Below are positions 56,570 through 64,000 of a stretch of DNA of 64,000 nucleotides, piece by piece (position 1 is the stretch's first letter; every line of letters begins with the position of its first letter). The DNA comes from Owenia fusiformis (lineage: Eukaryota > Annelida > Polychaeta > Sabellida > Oweniidae), in contig CAIIXF020000002.1 of NCBI GenBank assembly GCA_903813345.2, positions 28,155,223 through 28,219,222 of the forward strand, written 5' to 3'. The notes beneath the pieces are model-generated. The model saw only the letters and a program-made list of their open reading frames with translations. It was not told where the DNA came from and did no database searches. The translations under genes were made by a program, and so were the position numbers.

Positions 56570-57661
56570 TTATGTTGCAATAAACAATGACTTTAATAAA
56601 TACTTTTGGAGCAAAAATAAAATAAAAACAGAAATTACAGTGAATGTTAACATAAACTTGATAAAATCCACAGCAGTATAGTTTCTATCTACAGTACTCT
56701 CAAGTTGATGGCTATATGCTATATCTGTAAAAACTCTAATTTGAGCTCTTGGTATAAAAATTGATACAATCATAGTATGTATTGGTGCATCTCCCCATCG
56801 TGCTAAATAAATGCCTCCTGATTGGTCGATATATTCTATAATGTCTCTGACTTGGGAGCTCCGCCAAAATTCCAGTGACGCGATTTCGAAATTGTTATAG
56901 ATCTGATCTACAGGATCACTCCAGGACCATTCATTGAAGAAAGTTGGCGTCAAATTATGAGTTTTGATATAATGCGTAAAATTGTTTTTGAGTCCTAGCA
57001 CACAATCATCTCTTTCCTGAGAGATTAATGCATAGCCATATTTGTAGTTCTGATTCTCCATATGTTTAAATATATCATAATCAATGTGCTGAAGAATATT
57101 AGAGTCGTCATCTAGTCTCCAGTACCATTCAGCTGTGTGCATAATTTCTGTCTCAAACACCAACTTGGTGTGAAATCGGCACATGTGGCGGTATCCAATA
57201 TGACTAGGGTACGGACAAACTTTCATATAATCCTCAGCAGGTTTCCGTAGAAAATCAGGTGTACTAAAGCTGACCTCATGAAATATTATTTCAGCAGATG
57301 TAGAAAATCGTATTGCTTCTTTATCACTTTGCGTCAAATCAGGCTCATGAAATAAAACAACAGGATATTTAAATCTCTTTATAAAGAACTTATCCAGCTG
57401 TTTTAATGTCTTGATAAATGTAGAGTAAATCCGAGGCTTAAATAGGAGAAAGTATATCACAGCTTTTGGTTTATCGTGTGGCCAATTGTTAAACAGGTAT
57501 CTGAATCGTTCAATCTCAGACATTCCTTCTATACCAGGGACGGAAACATGTCTGTTATGCTGCCATAACATTGAGCTGTAATAAGGCACTGTTATAAAAG
57601 TATATGACGCAATAATGAGAATTATAACCACAGCAGCAATAATTTGATTTTTACGCTCCAT
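56570..57661 (-). CDS. KRE2/MNT1-like: KRE2/MNT1-family alpha-1,2-mannosyltransferase (GT15)
   Basis: A single intact exon of 363 codons. Family GT15 enzymes move mannose from GDP-mannose to protein- or lipid-linked mannose in the Golgi; in fungi they extend O- and N-glycans. Visible: N-terminal membrane segment (residues 7-27); conserved blocks YRHMCRF (157-163), WYWRLDDDSNI (179-189), NFEIASLEFWRS (257-268) and ARWGDAPIHT (287-296). Family members usually have an EPD-type metal site in the WYWR block; here it is DDD. A second hydrophobic segment at 333-355 near the C-terminus is unusual, since fungal members are type II proteins with only the N-terminal anchor. A 5' untranslated exon edge (acceptor ttattacag|g) is visible at 57841. 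The family call is firm; substrate and true enzyme activity are inferred. Confidence 0.9.
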   Translation of the reverse strand: MERKNQIIAAVVIILIIASYTFITVPYYSSMLWQHNRHVSVPGIEGMSEIERFRYLFNNWPHDKPKAVIYFLLFKPRIYSTFIKTLKQLDKFFIKRFKYPVVLFHEPDLTQSDKEAIRFSTSAEIIFHEVSFSTPDFLRKPAEDYMKVCPYPSHIGYRHMCRFHTKLVFETEIMHTAEWYWRLDDDSNILQHIDYDIFKHMENQNYKYGYALISQERDDCVLGLKNNFTHYIKTHNLTPTFFNEWSWSDPVDQIYNNFEIASLEFWRSSQVRDIIEYIDQSGGIYLARWGDAPIHTMIVSIFIPRAQIRVFTDIAYSHQLESTVDRNYTAVDFIKFMLTFTVISVFILFLLQKYLLKSLFIAT

Positions 57662-57841
57662 GTTGTCGCCGAATGCTGAATGAGCTCAATGAGTTCTGGT
57701 CCAATGACCTCGCAAGTCACCACCACTAGGTCACTACCTTGATGTGCTAGGTGGATCTAACTTTGATGGGACTTCACAATCTGACATGTTGGTTGTAGGC
57801 TGTTCTACTAGCCTACAGTGCAGATTCTTCAACACTCCAAC
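57662..57841 (-). promoter_or_regulatory. Likely 5' untranslated exon part of gene 3
   Basis: On the minus strand, ctaatttattacag precedes a non-coding run that leads to the ATG at 57661. This implies an upstream non-coding exon that was not located. No TATA box was assigned. Confidence 0.4.
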
Positions 57842-58121
57842 CTGTAATAAATTAGAAGTTATCTGAAATAAATATGATTCATGAGCAAAAGTCTAGTTTT
57901 TATAGATTCTGAATCTTTTCAAAAAGGAATAAGAGTGGATCTGCCTGTAAGATTGGCCTGTACTCTCTTGTTACATGTACTTCTCATTACTGAAGAGCCT
58001 GTGATTCTAACACAGTCAAGTTTACCTCTTTCAAAGTCTGTTGACCAGGTCTGATACACAAGGACATTCCTTTGCTCGTCCCATATCAGCTGCTGGAGAA
58101 ATGTGATGACTGAAACTGAAA

Positions 58122-58445
58122 TCAGCTGAGCACTTACTTTATATCTCCAAATGTTTCCTGCTTCTGTGCCAATCAGGGCTTCTCTTTATCCTCAAGTGGA
58201 TATTCTATTTTACTGAGAAATCAAAATGGCGGTTTTAAAAGAAATTCACGAAGTATAGCCTTTGGAGATTATTGAATGAACTTAAAAAAAATTCTGGTAA
58301 GAGCTCTCAGTAAATTTCCATCAAACTGCCATTTTGATTTCTCGCTAGAAAATGTCCACTCGGGGATAAAGACAAGTCCTGATCGACACAGCAGCAAATG
58401 GAGGGCAGTAATGTGGAAAACATGTAAGTAGCTGATTTCAGTTCA
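58122..58445. mobile_element. Foldback element upstream of gene 3
   Basis: ctgaaatcagctgagcactt … gagaaatcaaaatggcggtt at the left pairs with aactgccattttgatttctc … agtagctgatttcag at the right; arms about 115 bases, loop about 75. Non-coding. Confidence 0.8.
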
Positions 58446-59307
58446 AGCCGTCATGATTCTTAGGCAGAAGATAAGAGCAGCAAAGGATGTTCTATCAGAT
58501 CAGTCAGCCTTTGAAAGAGGTTACAGTGAGCAATATCCATTCTAAATACTGCTAAGTAGTTATAGAGGTTGTCTTCCATGTTGGCCAATAGGCTTACTAA
58601 AATGCCAGTCTGCAATGCAATATTTATTTCAGTTGATGCATTCAAGTTCCTGTGAAAAAAATTCTGCCACAATTGTGTGAAGGCTAAACAAATACAGTAA
58701 TTATCAGATTCATCATGGGCTTTATTATATGAATGATAGGATGGGGCATTATATCTAAAATATTAATAAGCTGATAATTACCTGCATTCCCACTCGTGGG
58801 CAAATCAAAGTTTTTAACTAGTTTTTGTTCATGGCCGCAGCCATTTTTATTTTGAAACACTTCAATGAGAACTTTTTTGATTGGCTTATTCTCTACTATT
58901 AATTGGTTTTGGACCAATCAAAAGGGATTTTTGAAAATGGGTTTGGAAACTTAACAAGAAAAAGACCCGGATATAAAAACAGGTATGAAATTTGCTAAAT
59001 TCTAATTTGTGGTCTAATTTGTTAGTTTATTTAACACATTCGGACTGGGTGATGGGAATGTTGACACAGTTTTATTCAACCAAGTCAACTTATGCTATTT
59101 GGGCTTAATATACTGACAGTGGCACTACTTTTAGATCGTCTTTAGGGAAGAGACTTGGACGGGTCATCATCACAGAAATCACAGATTTCGTCCAGTGTTT
59201 ATATCGAAATCATCGGGGCTATGGATAGGTAATAAGACAAGAAACCAAGTAACGAAAGAAACTAAAGTACATATTTGATTACCTGATCTCTGCCATTTAT
59301 TCATCCA
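58446..59307. other. Unassigned stretch
   Basis: No gene seen; two minus-strand frames of 70-77 codons lack family resemblance. Confidence 0.3.
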
Positions 59308-61033
59308 GATCATAGGCCAAGGGAAAAGTAATAGTAAGCTGTATATAGAAGAGACAGGTCCACAAGTAAGATTGAAAATTTTTCAAATTTTTTTAGTCTT
59401 GGCACTAGTTCTCCTTACTGGTATCAAATTGTATTCCCAAATCTCTCCAAAATCTTCTTCAAAGTGTTTTTCAAACTTATATCATTGTTTTTTTCAAATC
59501 TTTATCTAAAAACTGCATATAATACTGCATATAAAACAACAACTATGGATACCTGCAATTGCCTGCGGCTATTTCACACTATTGTGCGCAAACTGTACCT
59601 TGGTCTTGTTATAGGACTCAAACAGAAAACTTAGTTCACTTGCAAAGTATTTTGTCATGTTATAATACTTGGATATAACCAGTCTTACTTCCTACAAAAT
59701 TCTGTGTTGATAGGTCTGATGGTTTAGGAGTTATGGCCCAATTATATACGTTGAAAGCTGTAAATTTCAGCGTTATGTTGTTGCACTAAATTTTTCCTTA
59801 ATCATAACGTAATAATATCTTTATTATTCAATTTTCAGATCTTGAACTGTTTAGTTCTGTTGAAAAGTGTATTTAATTTCCTGCATTTTACAATTTATTT
59901 GATAGAAATCTGATCATTAGATCATTTTTAGTGGCTTTTTCAAAAAATGTCTTCTTCGTTATGGAAAATGCCATTTTATCTATTGTACAAATTTCACAAG
60001 GTAGAAAGGAAAATGTAATGGTCAGATTATACATCTGTTGCCTTGATTACACACTCTCATACATATTACATGAAATATAAAAGTTGCATGAAACACAAGT
60101 TTCTTTTCCAGCAGCAGTAGTAGATTTTGTAGAAGTTGGTAAAAGTGTAAAATTTCCTGTAGTGTCCGTAGCCCCCTTGCTTTAAAAGGTTTGAATGGGA
60201 GTATCAAACAATGGGTCTCTATTTTAATTGCTCTCATCTTGGGCTACATTTATGCAAAAATAAAAACAGTTGTCTTTCAATCTTTCTCATTTTACATGGT
60301 GAGAAACATGAAATGTAGTGTCCGTTACCCTGTAGTGTCCGTAGCCTAGTTGAACTAAATCACACATTATCCACAAGTGTTTGCCTGTTTGTTACATGTT
60401 TCTGTTATGAACATACATAAGAGGTCTGAAATAAGTGTTTTAAAAGTGTTTTGTGTTGTTTTGGCGTGAGCTATTTTTTCAAAAGACATTTTTTCAGATG
60501 GAATGATAAATTAGATTTCTGAAAATTTGGAACTTTTTATGTTTTTGTTTCTAATATGTGATGATGGCATCATGTCTGAAAATAATTTATTGATGACACT
60601 TGTTCATTAATCTCCTTATTTGGCAGTGTAGGAGTATATTTCCTAAAAAGGGCTACGGACACTACGCAACACATTTGCGCACAATAGCGTGAAACAGCCG
60701 CTGGCAAGCTGAAACTGATTGTCACTGGTGGAGGTCAGGGAGGTCAGCAGTGACCAATCAGATCACTTGTTTACTAATGAACTTGCCAAGCAATTGTAGG
60801 TTTTCAGAAATTCTCTCTTTTAGACAGCATTATTCACTCTATATCATCTGACTGAGTTTCAATCTTAGGTAAGAGCTACAAACTATCAATTTTCTATCAA
60901 CTCCCCATGGCTTTTTGAAAATAATACACTAAATATTGTTGAAATCTCCATCTTAATAAGTGGTCTAAGTCAGAGTTGTTAACCTGTCTCTTCTATATAC
61001 GGCTTACTATTACTTTACCCTTGGCCTATGATC
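59308..61033. mobile_element. Large foldback element (about 1.7 kb)
   Basis: gatcataggccaagggaaaa … agaagagacaggt at 59308-59357 is inverted at 60980-61031. A second inverted pair lies deeper (ctgcggctatttcacactat … tgtgcgcaaac near 59568 against gtttgcgcacaatagcgtga … cagccgctg near 60675). Inside, tagtgtccgtagcc occurs at about 60162 and 60340 (plus a variant at 60316), with its reverse complement ggctacggacacta at about 60651. Confidence 0.7.
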
Positions 61034-61960
61034 CAGATTACAGCCGACAAACAAAGAGAGACAAGTGGAACTCCGGGTATCATCAAAAAAGGTACTTTCG
61101 ATTTATTTTGGTACATGTACGTCGTTACTTGTCTTCTTACATGTACCTATCTATAGAAGTCCCAGATGATTTCGATAGAAACACTGAACAAGCTGTGCAC
61201 AAAATTAAATTTACAGGGGTAATATCCCCATTCCATTGCCATATCCCCAAGGGGGGGTGCGATTATTTGGATTTGCATCACTGCAATTGAAGCAAACCCT
61301 AAAAAGGGGGTTACGGTGTTTAAAAATAGTACCATGGGTACTGGGCTCACATGTTGTTGCTCAAAAGTGAATGATGGCTAAAATGACAGAAAATAAAAAA
61401 AACGGATATAATTTTTTGCCGATTTTTGTAACAAAATTATTTCATACAACTACTCTTTACAAAAACATAGCTTTTTACAATGCAGGACACCTGAAATTAT
61501 TGGTAAAGCTAGGAAATGGGTCAAAAGTGAATTTTTCGAGAAAAAATTGTGGCCATTTTGAAAATAGGCAAGCTTTTGAAGCAGGAGTCATAGGGGAGTT
61601 TTTTGTTTTGATGTTGAACAAAAATAACTTAAAACAGGAATCCTATCGACAGAGGTTTTAAAACGTGCCACTATTGTTGACGGACGGATGCACGGACAGA
61701 CAGACAGACAGACAGACGGACAAGTGAGTGATTGCAAGATTTCACCATGTGAGCTAATAAAAATTACATTGTATATGGTGCATTCTAAGCATTTCAAACT
61801 TTAATAATTTGTTAATGTTTTTTCAACAAATTTTACAAAATTGCTTTTTTTGTTGGGGTGGGGATGGGGTGCGATCCCACACCTTGGCTACGCCCATGTA
61901 CATGCACATTTTGAACATATCCCCTAAAATTTGGATATTTTACATTTTGTATACTCTCAT
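61034..61960. repeat. Dispersed repeat with (CAGA)n and mariner-like edge
   Basis: Contains gacagacagacagacagaca (61697-61721) and, at 61735-61880, the inverted copy of the repeat at 44921-45080. Frames of 96-104 codons across it mix repeat types and are not genes. Confidence 0.55.
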
Positions 61961-63916
61961 CCACTGATCCACTGCCTCTTAAAAATTCTCTTATTTTTAA
62001 CATTGCAAATCCTCATTTCAGCAAATCCATGACTCTGTGACTAATTTATTTATGGTCCAAACTCTAGCTACTGTAGGTTATCCAAATCCTGATCCAAATG
62101 ATCTCAGGTTGAGGGGTTTGCATAAAAAAGGGGTTCATATTTTAAAGAAGTATTGGGGGGTGGGGTCATGAGCTCTTTGAATGCTCGCTCTCAATGTTTA
62201 TGATTGCATAGTTGAGATGAAAAGTACCAGAATATATATAAATTGTACATAACTTGTACATGACAAGTACATGCACATACATTGTACATGAGCTTCAAAA
62301 CATGAGTTGATGGACACTAGAGAATGACATGACAGAACTTTACAACTGAAGCCCTGGTACCAGTCAGTAACTGAGAATCTGAGTGAATACCCCTCACCCA
62401 CCTTTTTTATAAATTTACATTATGTGCATTAAGTACTGGGGGCACTTTTTAAACCCCTCCATCTGATCCCCCCTCCATCCAATATTAATTTATTTCGATT
62501 ATTTTTTGTAAACGCATGGAAACTAACTTTAAAAAGTGTGCAATGTCATTAGTATTGTGATAATAACGTCCCTTATACCTATTTATTACAGGTCGTGTAG
62601 ACCATTGTTGCCCAATTTATAGCAAAAGCATTGACTTTTGCACGTTGGTGATGATGCACCTTTTTAAAGCGATCTCATATCTCAGAAGGGTATCGGTTCA
62701 AAAAAATACTAGATGACCTAACATTTTTGCCATGCACTGCGCCTATTCATTTGGCAATTCAGGTGTAAATTTTCTCATGAAAAAATAAATCTTCCAAATT
62801 AGTTGAGTTTTCTTGCAGAAATCGCCTGATCCCCCTCCATCATTTTTGTACGATCACCGGGCGTGAAAGATGGACAATGTGTATTAATAAGGAAGTTGTG
62901 CTCTCTCCATTATGATCTCCCCATGAAAAAAAAATTGTTCATCTGATTTTTCAAAATGAGTATACTGCTTTAATTATTACATTTATATGCACACTAGTAT
63001 CTTGTTGACCTATATTGAGCACTTTATTGATGTATGGGCCATTATCAGGGTCATAATTCAATCATGAAGTGTAGAGGCATAGATTCCAAACCAGGAAGTA
63101 CATGTATTTTTGTGTCTGTCAAAATCCATTTGCATCCTTCACATTCTTACATCTTATCCAAATATGTTATAAATTAATGAAACATAACAGTATAATCTTT
63201 TGATTTACAAAGTTGCGTGGCATTTCATAAGTGTAAAAGTTGCTTTTGAAGCATTTTCTATAGCCATTTTGTAGGAAAAAAATGATGAAAAAATGTAGAA
63301 TCTTTTAATTTGAAGTATGACCTGAATCGATTGCAAACTTCAAATTTGCACATTTGATGAGATGAACCATTTGTGTCATATTGTGACATTATTTAATTTG
63401 AAATCAATTCAGGTCATAGTGTTTTTTAGGTATTTTTGTGGAAATCAATAGAAACCAAAGGCCTCCATTGGAATCTGATGGTATCCACATGTTAAGTCAA
63501 TAGAACACATCTGATGATATCCACATGCTTAAATATTTTCCAAAGTATTATGTGACATTGTATTCTTTATGTTACACCTAAAATGATTCATTTTGTTCAT
63601 GGGGAAATCATAATGTAGAGTGCACTAGACCTTTTGTAAATAAAATCAGTGTACAGTATACAGTCATTTAGATATCACCATCACAAGCGGTGACAAACAT
63701 GTATTGTTATGGTCTCCATTTTTATCATTTTTATTGTGGAGGGTGTTCAGCCTCAATTAGCAGTACATAGTCAGCATTCAGCGGTTGTTGTTTTTTGTTC
63801 AGCTTGCGGCATCTGTATCAATTGGCAGATGGTGACATTTTAATTTGCATGTTAACGCCTCTTATATATTTTACACTAGGTCACTCATTTTATATCTAAG
63901 GATGATATAAAAGAGA
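61961..63916. other. Intergenic region near the window end
   Basis: No supported gene. A short inverted pair at about 63318-63345 / 63398-63419 (atgacctgaatcgattgc against aatcaattcaggtcat) and one dispersed-repeat copy (63748-63866) are present. Confidence 0.4.
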
Positions 63917-64000
63917 ATGCAGAACAGTAACTTGGATGACTTGAACCAGTCAAGCCAAAGTGGACACTCATCATCAAGATGGAATCTGGCATCCCCAAAA
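63917..64000 (+). CDS. Possible N-terminal start of a gene running off the window
   Basis: An ATG after an in-frame stop opens 28 codons to the window end without a stop; the translation starts MQNSNLDDLNQSSQSG and is Ser/Asn/Gln-rich, as in disordered N-termini. A frame of this length is expected by chance at times, so this rests on composition only. Confidence 0.3.
   Translation, partial: MQNSNLDDLNQSSQSGHSSSRWNLASPK

Larger units (their letters stand above)
31786..63866. repeat. Dispersed repeat, four copies
   Basis: Copies lie at about 31786-31895 (-), 41652-41755 (+), 55343-55440 (+) and 63748-63866 (-). All carry an aacatgc..aaatgtcacc core, a c.gccatttgttacagatgcc-like run and then a CAACAACC-type purine-poor run. 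They are short and lack terminal repeats that could be recognised; the two + copies lie in gene 2 intron 4 and between genes 2 and 3. Confidence 0.6.

Noticed and set aside
60976-61290. 104-codon plus-strand frame
   Set aside because: Begins inside a foldback arm and runs into an unrelated repeat.

Overview
This is AT-rich animal DNA: a few intron-containing genes in a dense background of short inverted-repeat elements, mariner-type transposons, minisatellites and a decayed LINE. The two spliced genes use GT-AG introns with animal exon layouts (72-bp leucine-rich-repeat exons, a phase-1 LDLa exon). A relaxin-receptor-type GPCR beside a fibrinogen-domain protein suggests a marine invertebrate, either a deuterostome or a lophotrochozoan. 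The species cannot be fixed from the window.

Layout. Positions 1-5500 are gene-poor: a 32-bp minisatellite with about 42 copies (611-1971), a 210-bp duplicated segment, and a deleted mariner that keeps the transposase C-terminus (2963-3664). Gene 1 (5530-16289, +) encodes a secreted PAN/apple + short EGF-like + fibrinogen-like protein of about 392 aa in six exons. Its third intron carries a 4.3-kb TTAA-flanked transposon (9190-13496) whose very long terminal inverted repeats are themselves hairpins. Both of those arms were later hit by further inserts, and the element holds its own promoter and a two-exon transcription unit. Positions 16290-25090 are repeat-rich and include a LINE fragment (18692-20405, -).

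Gene 2 (25514-50254, +) is a complete relaxin-family receptor-like gene (LGR type C). It has an N-terminal signal exon, one LDLa exon, a linker exon, an LRR N-cap exon, ten LRR exons, a hinge/TM1 exon, two 7TM exons and a Ser/Thr-rich tail exon. All exon junctions agree in phase and give about 823 aa. Upstream are a TATA box, an inverted CCAAT box and a perfect RFX-type X-box. Its 12-kb first intron and most later introns are full of foldback elements.

Gene 3 (56570-57661, -) is a single-exon 363-aa protein of the KRE2/MNT1 alpha-1,2-mannosyltransferase family (GT15), a family best known from fungi. It is the most unexpected gene here. The last 84 bases (63917-64000) may be the start of another + strand coding region.

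The genes look functionally independent: secreted lectin-like recognition (gene 1), peptide-hormone signalling (gene 2) and Golgi glycosylation (gene 3). Exon models were built by eye from splice signals, reading phase and family resemblance. Exact edges of repeats are approximate unless a target-site duplication is stated.
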